Shown here piece by piece: positions 10,328 through 22,421 of a DNA stretch of 64,000 nucleotides. How positions within the stretch are numbered: position 1 is the first letter of the stretch; each line of letters opens with the position of its first letter. The notes below the pieces were generated by a model. That model did not search any database. It had not been told where the DNA came from and saw only the letters and a program-made list of their open reading frames with translations. This DNA comes from Tepidiphilus margaritifer DSM 15129 (GTDB lineage: Bacteria; Pseudomonadota; Gammaproteobacteria; Burkholderiales; Rhodocyclaceae): NCBI RefSeq assembly GCF_000425565.1, contig NZ_AUDR01000013.1:124001-188000 (forward strand), written 5' to 3'. A program made the translations under genes and the position numbers.

Positions 10328-10810
10328 TCAGTGTTCAGTGTCAGGGAAAGGTTCGGTGAAGTCTTCGGGCGGGTCGCGCAGCAGCCGGGTGACGAGGGAC
10401 GGGGAGAATCCGCGGCCGGCGAGAAATCGTGCCTGCCGGGCCCATTCCTTGGCGTCGGCGGGCGGCGTGCCGAAGCGTTTGCGCCACAGGGCGGAGGCGC
10501 GCTCGACTTCGCTCGATTCGGCTTCCAGCGCGTCGAGGACTTCGTCGATGAGGGCGTCGTCCAACCCGCGCTCGCGCAGCCGCATCTCCAGCAGGCGCCG
10601 GCCGCTGCGCTCGGCCCGGGCGGCGACGAAGGCGCGGGCGCAGCGCTCGTCCGAAAGGAGCCCCGTACGCTCGAGGCGGGCGAGCGTCTCTTCGATTTCC
10701 TCGGGCGTGCCATGGGGAGCGAGCTTGCGCGCGAGCTCGGCGCGGCTGTGTTCGCGGCGCGCGAGCAGCCGCAGCGCCCTTTGCCACACGCTCGGCTCGC
10801 TCATTGCCAT
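10328..10810 (-). CDS. recX: Regulatory protein RecX
   Basis: Modulates RecA by capping or inhibiting filament extension. The 160-residue, helix-rich protein carries RecX features: [19 protein letters not shown] near the N-terminus, [33 protein letters not shown] (tandem three-helix repeats) and LAGRGFSP near the end. It starts 9 bp after the recA stop. Two ATGs (10810 and 10804) are possible and neither has a strong Shine-Dalgarno; translation may be coupled to recA. Confidence 0.88.
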   Translation of the reverse strand: MAMSEPSVWQRALRLLARREHSRAELARKLAPHGTPEEIEETLARLERTGLLSDERCARAFVAARAERSGRRLLEMRLRERGLDDALIDEVLDALEAESSEVERASALWRKRFGTPPADAKEWARQARFLAGRGFSPSLVTRLLRDPPEDFTEPFPDTEH

Positions 10811-10819
10811 GACGAAGGC

Positions 10820-11887
<1,068 letters not shown>

Positions 11888-11951
11888 CGAAAATTCCTTG
11901 GCTGGCCTGGCAAATATAAAGATGGTTTGACCGATTATGGCACAGGATGGT

Positions 11952-12455
11952 TCAGGGGCGGCACAGGGCGATGGTACCGGCGAGTGCCGTGCGCACGGCC
12001 TGGGCGCGCACGGCGATGCGGTCTCCGGCGAAGTGGCGCCGCTCGCTGCGTACCCGCGGCCGGGTCCGGCCCCAGGCCCAGCCGAAACAGACGGTGCCCA
12101 CGGGTTTCTCCGGGGTGCCGCCGTCGGGCCCGGCGATGCCGGTAATGGACAAGGCCAGCTCAGCCTGGCTGTGCGCGAGTGCGCCGAGCGCCATTTCGCG
12201 CGCCACGGCTTCCGACACGGCCCCATGGCGCTCGAGGGTGAGAGGCGCGACGCCGAGCAGTTCGATTTTGGCGGCGTTGGAGTAGGTGACGAAACCGCGT
12301 TCGAACCAGCCGGAGCTGCCGGCGATCGCCGTGATCGCCTCGGCGACGGCTCCGCCGGTACAGGATTCGGCGGTGGCGAGCATCCAGCCGCGGGCGGCGA
12401 GCAGCACGCCCAGGTCACGGGCGAGGCGCCCCAGGGGGTCTTCGGGTCGGATCAT
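11952..12455 (-). CDS. pncC: Nicotinamide-nucleotide amidohydrolase PncC (CinA C-terminal domain)
   Basis: Deamidates nicotinamide mononucleotide to nicotinate mononucleotide in NAD recycling. The 167-residue single-domain protein shows [33 protein letters not shown] and [20 protein letters not shown], the CinA/PncC signature including the catalytic serine of AESCTGG. No N-terminal COG1058 domain is present. Its ATG overlaps the pgpA stop (ATGA). The pncC-recA-recX order is widespread in proteobacteria and links it to the SOS-related transcript. Confidence 0.92.
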   Translation of the reverse strand: MIRPEDPLGRLARDLGVLLAARGWMLATAESCTGGAVAEAITAIAGSSGWFERGFVTYSNAAKIELLGVAPLTLERHGAVSEAVAREMALGALAHSQAELALSITGIAGPDGGTPEKPVGTVCFGWAWGRTRPRVRSERRHFAGDRIAVRAQAVRTALAGTIALCRP

Positions 12456-12958
12456 GCCTGCGCTCCCAGGAAGTGCACCGCCACGGCGAGCACGAGCAGC
12501 ACGTAGCCGGCGGCGGCCAGGTCGTCGATCATGATGCCGAGGCCGCCGTGAAACCGTCGCTCCAGGGTGGCGATGGGTTCGGGTTTGGCGATGTCGAACA
12601 GGCGAAAGAGCGCCACGCCCGCCGCCTGCCAGGCAAGCCCCGGCGGGCAGAAGAAGAGCACGAGCCAGACGGCGATCATCTCGTCCCAGACGACGGCGCC
12701 GGGATCCTCGGTGCCCAGCGCCTTGGCCGTACGCTCACAGGCGATGACGCCGGCGAGGAAGAAAGAGGCGAGCAGCAGTAGGAAAAGCCCCTCGGAGACC
12801 GGGGCGCGCAGCAACGGATAGAGCGCCCAGGCAAGGAGCGAACCGACCGTGCCCGGCGCCCAGGGGGAGAGCCCCGCCCCGAATCCGAGCGCAATGAAAT
12901 GCGCCGGATGGGCCAGAAGGAAGGAGGGAGAAGGCGGACGCTTGGCGGCGGAAGTCAT
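12452..12958 (-). CDS. pgpA: Phosphatidylglycerophosphatase A
   Basis: An inner-membrane enzyme that dephosphorylates phosphatidylglycerol phosphate to phosphatidylglycerol. The 168 residues contain [20 protein letters not shown] and [13 protein letters not shown], the PgpA signature with its conserved acidic residues, plus [11 protein letters not shown] and several hydrophobic segments. I prefer the ATG at 12958: AGGAG lies about 6 bases ahead and it overlaps the thiL stop (ATGA). An ATG at 12973 would add five residues. Confidence 0.92.
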   Translation of the reverse strand: MTSAAKRPPSPSFLLAHPAHFIALGFGAGLSPWAPGTVGSLLAWALYPLLRAPVSEGLFLLLLASFFLAGVIACERTAKALGTEDPGAVVWDEMIAVWLVLFFCPPGLAWQAAGVALFRLFDIAKPEPIATLERRFHGGLGIMIDDLAAAGYVLLVLAVAVHFLGAQA

Positions 12959-13959
12959 CGGTGCTCCTGGCATGGGCGGAAATGATCATAGCCCAAAACT
13001 GCGGGCAGGGTACGCCGTCCGTCGGGCTTGATGAGCACGATGGGATGTGTCGTGGCCGGCACGAGCCGCCCGATGCGGGAAAGCGGCAGGTTCAGTTCCC
13101 CGGCGAGTTGGGCAAGTCGTTGCCGGGATTCCGGCGCGGCGGTGAAGAGGAGTTCGTAGTCGTCGCCACCGGTGAGCAAGGCGGCCCGCGCCCGCTCGGG
13201 CGGCGCGCCGCCGGCGACGAGAGGGGCGAGGGGCAGTCTGGCCACCTCGATCTCGGCCGTGAGGGGGGGCGGTGCCGAGCGTTCGAGGAGATGCCGGAGG
13301 TCGCCGAGCAATCCGTCGGAGACGTCGAGCATCGCGTGCGCGAGTCGCCGCAGGCGGCGTCCCAAGGCAAGGCGCGGTTCGGGACGATCGAGCGCGGCGA
13401 GCCATTCACCGGCGCCGGGCAGGTTCGGCGAGAGTTCCCCGAATCGCACGGCGAGCCCCAGGGCAGCGCGTCCGGGTTGTCCGCTCACCCAGACGTCGTC
13501 GCCCGCGCGTGCGCCGCTGCGCAATATCGCCTCGCCTGCCGGCACCCGCCCGAGCGCCGTGATCGTGAGCGCACGCGGGCCGCGGGTGGTGTCTCCGCCG
13601 ATGAGCCGGGCGCCGTGCCGCCGGGCGCAGGCGAAGAGCCCGCGGGCGAAGGCCGTGAGCCAGGATTCATCGGCCTCGGGCAGGGTGAGCGCGAGCAGGA
13701 ACCCCGTGGGGACGGCGCCCATGGCCGCCAGATCGGAGAGGTTCACCGCCAGCGCCTTCCAGCCGAGCGCCTCCGGATCGGTTCCGGCCAGGAAGTGCCG
13801 CCCCTCGATGAGGGTGTCGCAGGTGATCGCCGTTTCCCGGCCGCTTTCCTCGACGAGCAGCGCCGCGTCGTCGCCGATGCCCAGCCGCAGCCAGGACGGG
13901 GTGGGTTCGTGCGCGGCGAGATCGGCGAAGAACTGCTCGATCAGGGAGAATTCGTTCAT
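12955..13959 (-). CDS. thiL: Thiamine-monophosphate kinase
   Basis: Phosphorylates thiamine monophosphate to the cofactor thiamine diphosphate. The 334-residue AIR-synthase-fold protein has GIGDDAALLV (Mg-ATP binding), NLSDLAAMGAVPTGFLLALTLP, GGDTTRGPRALTITALGRV, MLDVSDGLLGDL and LLTGGDDYELLF, all diagnostic of ThiL. The ATG overlaps the stop of the upstream cobC gene and the TGA overlaps the pgpA start, so three genes are chained by ATGA junctions. Confidence 0.95.
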   Translation of the reverse strand: MNEFSLIEQFFADLAAHEPTPSWLRLGIGDDAALLVEESGRETAITCDTLIEGRHFLAGTDPEALGWKALAVNLSDLAAMGAVPTGFLLALTLPEADESWLTAFARGLFACARRHGARLIGGDTTRGPRALTITALGRVPAGEAILRSGARAGDDVWVSGQPGRAALGLAVRFGELSPNLPGAGEWLAALDRPEPRLALGRRLRRLAHAMLDVSDGLLGDLRHLLERSAPPPLTAEIEVARLPLAPLVAGGAPPERARAALLTGGDDYELLFTAAPESRQRLAQLAGELNLPLSRIGRLVPATTHPIVLIKPDGRRTLPAVLGYDHFRPCQEHR

Positions 13960-14966
13960 GATGAAATCCTTGGAGTCTCGGCGATCGCTTCGAGGAGCGC
14001 CGCCCGCAGCCGCTCTGACTGGGCCGCGTCGGCGGGCAGTCCAAAGCGCAACCCCGGCGGGTCGTCGAAACGGCGCACGAGGATGCCGTGGCGCTCGAGG
14101 GCGGCGGCGAGCGTCGGTGCCCCCGGTGTCTCGACCCAGACGAAGAGCGAGGTGCGGCCGCTCACCCGGAGACCGGATTCTTCCAGCATCGTCGCCAGGG
14201 CAAGCGAGGCGGCGGCAAGACGCGCGCGCTGCCGTTCCTGCCAGGCGGAATCGGCGAGCGCGAGCCGGGCCGCCCAGCGTGCCGGATGGCTCACCGCCCA
14301 CGGGTCGAGCAAGGCGGAGAGCTGCGCGCGCAGCGGTTCGGGGGCGAAGACCAGGCCGAAGCGCAGACCCGCGAGCCCCCAGAATTTGCCCAGCGAACGC
14401 AAGACGACGAGGCCGGGCGACCCGGTCTCGGTCACGAGGCTGCCCGCTTCGCCCGGTTCGAGGAAGGCTTCGTCCACGATCAGCCAGCCGCCGCGCCCGG
14501 CGAGCCGCCGATGCCATGCGTGCAGCTTCTGGGCGGGAAAGCGCGCGCCAGTGGGGTTGTTCGGATGGACGAGCACCAGCGCGTCGACTTCGTCGAGCCG
14601 CGCGTCGATCGCGTCGGTGGCGGGGGCGCAGCGCAAGACGGCGTGGGTGCGCCAGGCATGGGCATGCTCGCCGTACGCGGGATGCGGCACCAGCACGCGG
14701 CGCACGTCGGGCAAGAGGGCCGGCAGGCGGGAAATGGCCGCTTGGGTGCCGGGTACCGCCAGGGCGGGGCGACCGAAGACGGCATGCACGAGTTCATCGA
14801 GCCCGTCATCCTCTTCCGGTAGACGCCGCCAGACTTCCTCTGGGACCGGCGGCAGGGGGTAGGACCAGGGGCTGATGCCGGTGGAGAGGTCGAGCCAGCA
14901 CTCGGGCGGCAGACCGTGGCGACGCGCTGCCTCGCGCAGGCGCCCGCCGTGTACCGGTCGGCTCAC
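13956..14966 (-). CDS. cobC: Threonine-phosphate decarboxylase (cobalamin biosynthesis)
   Basis: A PLP-dependent class I/II aminotransferase-fold enzyme (called CobD in Salmonella) that makes (R)-1-amino-2-propanol phosphate, the linker of the cobalamin nucleotide loop. The 336 residues include [42 protein letters not shown] and the PLP lysine region [17 protein letters not shown]. The start is GTG at 14966, overlapping the cbiB TGA as GTGA; no ATG gives the conserved N-terminus. Its product and that of cbiB act in consecutive steps. Confidence 0.9.
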   Translation of the reverse strand: MSRPVHGGRLREAARRHGLPPECWLDLSTGISPWSYPLPPVPEEVWRRLPEEDDGLDELVHAVFGRPALAVPGTQAAISRLPALLPDVRRVLVPHPAYGEHAHAWRTHAVLRCAPATDAIDARLDEVDALVLVHPNNPTGARFPAQKLHAWHRRLAGRGGWLIVDEAFLEPGEAGSLVTETGSPGLVVLRSLGKFWGLAGLRFGLVFAPEPLRAQLSALLDPWAVSHPARWAARLALADSAWQERQRARLAAASLALATMLEESGLRVSGRTSLFVWVETPGAPTLAAALERHGILVRRFDDPPGLRFGLPADAAQSERLRAALLEAIAETPRISS

Positions 14967-15880
14967 CGCGCACCCCCCACCAAGGCGAGGAGCGCGAGCA
15001 GGAGCAACCAGCCCCAGACGGCGCGTTCGACGAGTTCCATGGCGGCGGCCACGCTGGCCGCGCTCGGCGCGGGACCTTCGCCGAGCAGGGGGCGCTCGTG
15101 CCGCGTTCCGCCATAGGAGGCTTCGCCGCCCAGGGTGACGCCCAGCGCGCCGGCGCCGCTCGCCATCACCGGGCCGGCGTTGGGGCTCTCCCACTGCGGA
15201 GCTTGGCGACGCCAGCACCGCAACGCCGCCGCCGTGCGTCCGCCCAGGGCATAGAGGAGCGCCGTGACCCGTGCGCTCGGCCAGCCGAGCGCGTCGTCGA
15301 TACGGGCGGCGCACTTGCCGAAACGCTCGTAGCGTGGCGTGCGATAGCCCCACATGGCATCGAGCGTGTTGGCCAGGCGATGCAGCACCACGCCGGGCGC
15401 GCCGAGCAGCGCGAACCACACCAGCGGGGCGAGCACGGCGTCGTGGCCGTTTTCCAGCGCCGATTCCGTGGCAGCGCGCGCCACCTCTTCGCCCGTCATC
15501 GCTGCCGTGTCCCGGCTCACGAGGAAGGCTACCCGCGCCCGGGCGGTGGGCAGATCTGCTGCGGCGAGCGCGTCGCGCACCGGTTCGAGGTGCTCGCGCA
15601 GGCTGCGTGCTCCGAGGGCGAGCGCCAGGCAGCCGACCGCGAGCGCGTCTTCGACGAACGGATGCACTCGCCCCAAAGCGGCGACGAGCCCCACCCAAGG
15701 CAGCACCGCCAGCGCCCAGGCGAGCATTCCTGCGCCCACGCCCTCGCCGAGGTGCTGGCGCACGAGGCGTTCCAGGGCACCGGCCCAGCGACCGAAGCCG
15801 ACGAGGGGGTGCCAGCGCGGCGGCTCGCCGAAGAGGCGATCGAGCGCGAGGGCGAGCACGGTGGGCAGGAGTATGGACAT
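14963..15880 (-). CDS. cbiB: Adenosylcobinamide-phosphate synthase
   Basis: A membrane enzyme (CbiB/CobD) that attaches aminopropanol phosphate to adenosylcobyric acid. The 305-residue protein has several transmembrane segments and the signature residues [19 protein letters not shown] at the N-terminus, [23 protein letters not shown], and [20 protein letters not shown]. The start at 15880 matches the family start. It diverges from cobQ across 63 bp and is translationally coupled to cobC. Confidence 0.94.
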   Translation of the reverse strand: MSILLPTVLALALDRLFGEPPRWHPLVGFGRWAGALERLVRQHLGEGVGAGMLAWALAVLPWVGLVAALGRVHPFVEDALAVGCLALALGARSLREHLEPVRDALAAADLPTARARVAFLVSRDTAAMTGEEVARAATESALENGHDAVLAPLVWFALLGAPGVVLHRLANTLDAMWGYRTPRYERFGKCAARIDDALGWPSARVTALLYALGGRTAAALRCWRRQAPQWESPNAGPVMASGAGALGVTLGGEASYGGTRHERPLLGEGPAPSAASVAAAMELVERAVWGWLLLLALLALVGGAR

Positions 15881-15908
15881 GACGGCGGGAAAGGGGCGAA
15901 GTCGCCCA

Positions 15909-15916
15909 TTATAATC
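15909..15916. promoter_or_regulatory. Shared -10-like element between cbiB and cobQ
   Basis: The 8-bp self-complementary sequence ATTATAAT gives an exact TATAAT on both strands in the 63-base divergent gap. No good -35 hexamer is visible at 16-18 bp on either side, so the promoter call is tentative. No cobalamin riboswitch fits in the gap. Confidence 0.35.
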
Positions 15917-15943
15917 GGGGGTTTTCCGGTCGCGGGGACGGGC

Positions 15944-17389
15944 ATGGCGCGCGCATTGATGATCCAGGGGACCACGTCGGATGCCGGCAAGAGCACGCTG
16001 GTGGCAGGATTGTGCCGCCTGCTCGCGCGTGCCGGCGTGCGTGTGGCCCCGTTCAAGCCGCAGAACATGGCCAACAACGCCGCCGTGACGGCCGACGGGG
16101 GCGAGATCGGGCGCGCCCAGGCGCTGCAGGCGTTCGCCGCCGGACTCGAACCCCGGGTGGATTTCAACCCGGTCTTGCTCAAACCCACCACCGATATCGG
16201 CGCCCAGGTCGTGATCCACGGGCGGGCGGTGCATACCCTGTCGGCGCGGGATTATCACGCCTACAAGCCGGTGGCGCTACGGGCGGTGCTCGAATCCTGG
16301 GCGCGCCTGCAAGAGGAATTCGAGTGGATCCTCGTCGAGGGTGCGGGCAGTCCGGCGGAGGTGAATCTGCGCGCGCGCGACATCGCCAACATGGGGTTCG
16401 CCGAAGCGGTCGACATCCCGGTGGCGCTGGTGGCCGACATCGACCGCGGGGGCGTCTTCGCCCAGATCATCGGCACGCTCGAATGTCTCTCGCCGAGCGA
16501 GCGTGCGCGCATGCGCGGTTTCGTCATCAACCGCTTTCGCGGGGACCTCTCGCTCCTTGCGCCGGGCCTGCAGTGGCTGGAGGAGCGTACCGGCAAACCG
16601 GTCTTCGGGGTGCTGCCGCATCTGGGGAAGCTCGCGTTGGAGGCCGAGGACGGCCTCGCGCCGGTGGAGCGCACCGCGCGGGCGAGGCTGCGGGTGGTGG
16701 CGATCGCCTGGCCGCGCGTGAGCAATCACACCGACCTCGACGCCTGGCGCCTGCACCCCGAGGTCGACTTCCACTGGTGGCACGGCGGTCCCTGGCCCGG
16801 AGCCGACCTGGTGGTGTTGCCCGGCTCCAAGGCGGTGCAGGCGGATCTGGCTTGGTTCGAATCCCACGGCGGCCCGGCGCTGCTGCGCCGACATCTGCGC
16901 TACGGCGGCAAGCTCATCGGCCTGTGCGGAGGGTTTCAGATGTTGGGTGAGTGGCTCGACGACCCCCTGGGGCTGGAAGGTGCGCCGGGCGGTCGGCCCG
17001 GCCTGGGGTTGCTCTCCTTGCGCACGCGGCTCGATTCCCGGAAGGTGCTGCGCCACTGTCGCGGGCGGCTTGCTGCCACACTGGGCGGTGCGGAGGTCGA
17101 AGGCTACGAGATTCACCTCGGCGTGAGCGAAGGGCCAGCGCTCGCGCATCCTGTCGTGATCGGCGAGGACGGCGTGCCCGACGGGGCGCTCGCGGAAGAC
17201 GGGCAGATCCTCGGCACTTACTGGCACGGACTCTTCGACTCAGCCCCCGCCTTCGCCGCGCTCGCACACTGGGCCGGGGCGGCGCTCTCCACCGAGGATG
17301 CGGTGCAACGGCGCGAAGCGGCGATCGAGCGCTTGGCCGCGGCGATCGAGGCGCACTGCGACTGGCGGCGGATGCTGGGGTTGTCCTGA
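15944..17389 (+). CDS. cobQ: Cobyric acid synthase
   Basis: A glutamine-dependent amidotransferase that amidates carboxyl groups b, d, e and g of adenosylcobyrinate a,c-diamide. The 481-residue protein begins [20 protein letters not shown] (dethiobiotin-synthetase-like P-loop), continues with [12 protein letters not shown] and [12 protein letters not shown], and has the C-terminal class I glutaminase domain with the nucleophile cysteine in [15 protein letters not shown] precedes the ATG at 15944. Length and motifs are normal. Confidence 0.95.
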   Translation: MARALMIQGTTSDAGKSTLVAGLCRLLARAGVRVAPFKPQNMANNAAVTADGGEIGRAQALQAFAAGLEPRVDFNPVLLKPTTDIGAQVVIHGRAVHTLSARDYHAYKPVALRAVLESWARLQEEFEWILVEGAGSPAEVNLRARDIANMGFAEAVDIPVALVADIDRGGVFAQIIGTLECLSPSERARMRGFVINRFRGDLSLLAPGLQWLEERTGKPVFGVLPHLGKLALEAEDGLAPVERTARARLRVVAIAWPRVSNHTDLDAWRLHPEVDFHWWHGGPWPGADLVVLPGSKAVQADLAWFESHGGPALLRRHLRYGGKLIGLCGGFQMLGEWLDDPLGLEGAPGGRPGLGLLSLRTRLDSRKVLRHCRGRLAATLGGAEVEGYEIHLGVSEGPALAHPVVIGEDGVPDGALAEDGQILGTYWHGLFDSAPAFAALAHWAGAALSTEDAVQRREAAIERLAAAIEAHCDWRRMLGLS

Positions 17390-17410
17390 TCGTCCAGGAG
17401 TGGACGCGAA

Positions 17411-17434
17411 AACGCCGCCCGCAGGCGGCGCCTT
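17411..17434. terminator. Bidirectional hairpin terminator
   Basis: A perfect 7-bp GC stem (CGCCGCC at 17413-17419 with GGCGGCG at 17424-17430, loop of 4). On the minus strand it is followed by TTTT, fitting the end of the lipoprotein operon; on the plus strand a weaker CCTTTAG follows, fitting the end of cobQ. Confidence 0.7.
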
Positions 17435-17453
17435 TAGCTCCGTGTGCGCTTTT

Positions 17454-17984
17454 TCAGCGCAAGAGGCTCTTGACGTTGTTGTCCATCGGAACGATGGTGT
17501 CCTTGGCCGCGAGTACCTGGCCGGTGGCAGGGTCGATCGCCTTGGCGCTCAGATAGACGGCTTCCTTGGCCGGGGAATAGGTGCCGGCCACGACGATGCG
17601 GGCGTCGTGTTCGCGGGCGATCTGGTCGACTTCGCGTGCAAGCATCAGCTCGCCCGTGTCGCGCTTGACGAAGACGGCCGTGCGCAGCTTGAGCTCGGTG
17701 ACGACGAAGCCGCGCTGCACGAAGCGGTTGGCGACCTGTTCGGTGAGCGTGCGCCCCAAGGTGGTGGAGCGATCGAGCGCGTCGACGTCGACGAAGGTGG
17801 CGAAGAGCACTGGGCCGGCGCGCAGCTCGGGCGGCAGCTGATCGATGAGCGCATCGGCCGTTTCGTAGGCTTTGTTGACGACCACGGCGGGATCGGCCTT
17901 GGGCGGTGGCGGGAGGGTCTCGGTGGCGCAGGCCGACAGGGCGAGCGCACAGGCAAGCGTCAGGGTGGTGAGCGGGCGCCGCAT
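17454..17984 (-). CDS. FlgO-family outer-membrane lipoprotein
   Basis: The 176 residues start MRRPLTTLTLACALALSACA, a lipoprotein signal with lipobox LSAC. The body matches the FlgO domain pattern: LFATFVDVDALDRSTTLGRTLTEQ, FVQRGFVVTELKLRTAVFVK, GELMLAREVDQIA and VVAGTYSPAKEAVYLSAKAI. In Vibrio, FlgO is an outer-membrane lipoprotein that affects flagellar function. No flagellar gene is near here, so a motility role is not shown. It begins 2 bp after the preceding lipoprotein gene. Confidence 0.85.
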   Translation of the reverse strand: MRRPLTTLTLACALALSACATETLPPPPKADPAVVVNKAYETADALIDQLPPELRAGPVLFATFVDVDALDRSTTLGRTLTEQVANRFVQRGFVVTELKLRTAVFVKRDTGELMLAREVDQIAREHDARIVVAGTYSPAKEAVYLSAKAIDPATGQVLAAKDTIVPMDNNVKSLLR

Positions 17985-17986
17985 GA

Positions 17987-18529
17987 TCAGTCTCCTTTCA
18001 CCGTCAGCCGGGTGGGATCGTACGGGGGGGTGGAGGCCAGCTTGGCGTAGAGTTCGGGGCTGGTGACATAATAGACGTCGGAGATGCGGGCGAGATAGCG
18101 GTCACCGCGCCGTGCCGAGGCCGTGACCATCACTTCGACGTCGGGGGCGGTGGCGAGCTTCGCGTAGCGACTGTCGAGGTCGATCTCGATGTCGGCCGGC
18201 CCCTGCTGGGCGACGTTCCAGCCACGGCCGACGAGGTAGCTCACGAAGGCGTCGCGGAAGGCCGCGTCGAACGTGGACGCATTGGCGGCCGGATGAACGT
18301 AGATGACATCACACAGGGTGGCTTGCGGCGTGCAGCTGTTGTCGCGAATCATCATGACGCTCAGCCGCTCGGCCAGGCTCGTGGCCACCGTTTGCCACTG
18401 GCGTACTGCCTGGATTTTTTGCTGTGGTTCCTGGGCGAAGTCGGTGGGAAGCGGTGCGCCGGGGTTGGTGCAGCCGCCGAGCAGGACGGCGCCCAGCGCG
18501 GCGGCGATGGGCAGGGGAGCGAAGCGCAT
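17987..18529 (-). CDS. Putative lipoprotein of unknown function
   Basis: A 180-residue protein beginning MRFAPLPIAAALGAVLLGGC, a lipoprotein signal with lipobox LGGC. The mature part has two cysteines (NSCTPQATLC) that could form a disulfide, and a C-terminal alpha/beta-like segment. I do not recognise the family. AGGAG lies before the ATG at 18529. It is co-transcribed with the FlgO-like lipoprotein gene, so the two probably act together in the outer membrane. A good sigma-70-like promoter lies upstream. Confidence 0.75.
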   Translation of the reverse strand: MRFAPLPIAAALGAVLLGGCTNPGAPLPTDFAQEPQQKIQAVRQWQTVATSLAERLSVMMIRDNSCTPQATLCDVIYVHPAANASTFDAAFRDAFVSYLVGRGWNVAQQGPADIEIDLDSRYAKLATAPDVEVMVTASARRGDRYLARISDVYYVTSPELYAKLASTPPYDPTRLTVKGD

Positions 18530-18567
18530 GGTTGCTATCTCCTGAGGATGCCAAGGGCGATTCCATG

Positions 18568-18596
18568 ATCTTAGCGTGAAGCGAATGCGAACGCAA
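18568..18596 (-). promoter_or_regulatory. Sigma-70-type promoter for the lipoprotein operon
   Basis: On the minus strand TTGCGT (18596-18591) and TAAGAT (18573-18568) are separated by 17 bp, about 40 bp upstream of the lipoprotein ATG at 18529. Confidence 0.5.
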
Positions 18597-18614
18597 TCAA
18601 TGCTCACCGAAAAT

Positions 18615-19421
18615 TCATACCTCTTCGCCCCGAGCGTGGCGTCCGAAACACGGTGCCCGTTTCTCCAGGAAGGCGGCAAGCCCTTCGCGGTAGTCGGGAT
18701 CGTCGAGGAATGCCAGCCCAGCGCGTTTTTCTTCTTCCGACAAAGGCGTGCGGTGACGCAGGCGAGCCAACCAGAGCTTGTGCATCCTGGCTACCCGCGG
18801 CGCTCCGGCGGCGATGCGTCGCGCCACCGCGAGCGCCTCTTCGAGCGCATGGCCATCCTCGACGAGGTGATGCAATACGCCGAGCCGCCACAGGCGTTCG
18901 GCATCGAGCACGGCCCCTTCGAGCAGCATCTGCGCGAGCAGCCCTTCCGGGAGGCGCTCGCGCAGCAGCGCGAGCTCACCGGGGTACATCCAAAAGCCGA
19001 GGCGGGCGATGGGCGCACCGAAGCGGGCGCTGCGTCCGGCCACGCGCAGGTCGCACATCGCCGCGATCTCCAGCCCGCCGCCGATGCAGGGACCTTCGAT
19101 CGCCGCGATTACCGGCAAAGGGCACTCGGCGATGGCGCGCAGCGCCCGCCCAACCTTGCCTTCGTGGTAGTCCAGCGCCGAGGCGATGTCTGCGCGCACG
19201 CAGGGGAACTCTTCCAGATCACCGCCGGCGGCGAAAGCTCCATCCGCGCCGGTGAGGATGACGCTGCGCCAGGGAAGACCCTCGGCGGCGAGTTCGAGAA
19301 AGAGATCGCCCAGCGCCTGCCACAGGGCGGCATCGAGCGCATTGCGTTTTCCCGGATTTTCGAGCGTGACGACGAGGCAGGAAACCTCGGGATGGGGGTG
19401 GGTGTGCAGGGTTCCGCTCAT
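18615..19421 (-). CDS. Enoyl-CoA hydratase/isomerase family protein
   Basis: A crotonase-fold protein of 268 residues, probably acting on an acyl-CoA. VTLENPGKRNALDAALWQAL, VILTGADGAFAAGGDLEEF (oxyanion-hole region) and AAIEGPCIGGGLEIAAMCDLRVAG are family motifs. The AAGGDLEEF segment suggests an active enzyme but does not fix the substrate. Its ATG overlaps the stop of the GntR regulator gene (ATGA). The location beside the methylmalonyl-CoA operon suggests a role in fatty-acid or propionate catabolism. Confidence 0.85.
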   Translation of the reverse strand: MSGTLHTHPHPEVSCLVVTLENPGKRNALDAALWQALGDLFLELAAEGLPWRSVILTGADGAFAAGGDLEEFPCVRADIASALDYHEGKVGRALRAIAECPLPVIAAIEGPCIGGGLEIAAMCDLRVAGRSARFGAPIARLGFWMYPGELALLRERLPEGLLAQMLLEGAVLDAERLWRLGVLHHLVEDGHALEEALAVARRIAAGAPRVARMHKLWLARLRHRTPLSEEEKRAGLAFLDDPDYREGLAAFLEKRAPCFGRHARGEEV

Positions 19422-20113
19422 GAGCAATGTTCCCCTTGGGAAAAAGGATCGGGAAGGGTGCTGCGCTGTACGTGCGCGATCGCCTCGCGCCCGGAGCGCA
19501 GGTGCTCGCGCATGCACCGCTCGGCGGCCGCAGTCTCCCCGCCGAGCAGAGCGGCGAGCAGCTCGCGGTGCTCCTGCAGGCTGCGTTCCAGCCGCCCTTC
19601 GTCGTAGAGGGAATGGTGACGGCTGAGCCGGATCTTCTGGCGCAGATCCTGGATCGTGCCCGAGAGGAAGGGGTTGGCGGCAAGCCGCAGGACTTCCGCA
19701 TGGAAAGCCTGGTTCGCCTCGAAGAAGGCGTCGATCGCCCCGGCGCGCGCCGCGTCCTCCAGGCGCTGGTGTAAGCGCCGCAGCTCTTCGGTGGCTGCTT
19801 CGTCCATGCGCTCGGCGGCCCGGCGCGCGGCGTGTCCTTCGAGCACGGCGAGCACGTCGAAGATCGCATCCAGATCCTCGGCGGAAATCTGGCTGACGAA
19901 GGCGCCGCGCCGCGGGATGAGGGTCACCAACCCCTCGGCGGCAAGCACCTTCAGGGCCTCGCGCAGGGGCGTGCGCGAAATGCCGTATTCGGCCGCCAGA
20001 CGCAGTTCGTCGATGGGTCGCCCCGGCGGCAAATCATGGGCGAAGATGCGCTGGCGCAGCCGCTGCGCCACTTCCTGGTAGAGGGCGTTGGGGGCGATGC
20101 GTTGCGAAGCCAT
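19418..20113 (-). CDS. GntR-family (FadR subfamily, FCD domain) transcriptional regulator
   Basis: 231 residues: an N-terminal winged helix-turn-helix ([54 protein letters not shown]) and a C-terminal all-helical FCD ligand domain with the metal-binding pattern seen in [17 protein letters not shown] and [10 protein letters not shown]. It is divergent from the methylmalonyl-CoA mutase operon and co-transcribed with an enoyl-CoA hydratase gene. A perfect palindrome in the shared gap is a plausible operator, so it likely represses the operon and itself in response to an acyl-CoA or organic acid (inferred). Confidence 0.9.
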   Translation of the reverse strand: MASQRIAPNALYQEVAQRLRQRIFAHDLPPGRPIDELRLAAEYGISRTPLREALKVLAAEGLVTLIPRRGAFVSQISAEDLDAIFDVLAVLEGHAARRAAERMDEAATEELRRLHQRLEDAARAGAIDAFFEANQAFHAEVLRLAANPFLSGTIQDLRQKIRLSRHHSLYDEGRLERSLQEHRELLAALLGGETAAAERCMREHLRSGREAIAHVQRSTLPDPFSQGEHCS

Positions 20114-20133
20114 ATCGGTCGGGCTCCAGGTCT

Positions 20134-20147
20134 TCCATAATTATGGA
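20134..20147. promoter_or_regulatory. Perfect 14-bp palindrome, candidate GntR operator
   Basis: TCCATAATTATGGA is fully self-complementary and sits 20 bp upstream of the gntR ATG and about 105 bp upstream of the mutase ATG. It is next to TATTAT/TATAAT-like sequences at 20153-20162 usable as -10 elements on either strand. Confidence 0.6.
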
Positions 20148-20252
20148 TTACATATTATATTTGTCGTTTCCGGTTCCCGCGCCGCCTGCCGATCGGTGCC
20201 GCGTTTCGACGGCGCGGATGTCACGCTTCCATCGTCGTCGAAGGATGTCTCC

Positions 20253-22418
<2,166 letters not shown>

Positions 22419-22421
22419 GTC

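Noticed and set aside
11888-11951. LexA (SOS) box upstream of recA
   Set aside because: The 64-base gap has a TATATT-like element but no CTGT-N8-ACAG type palindrome that I could find.
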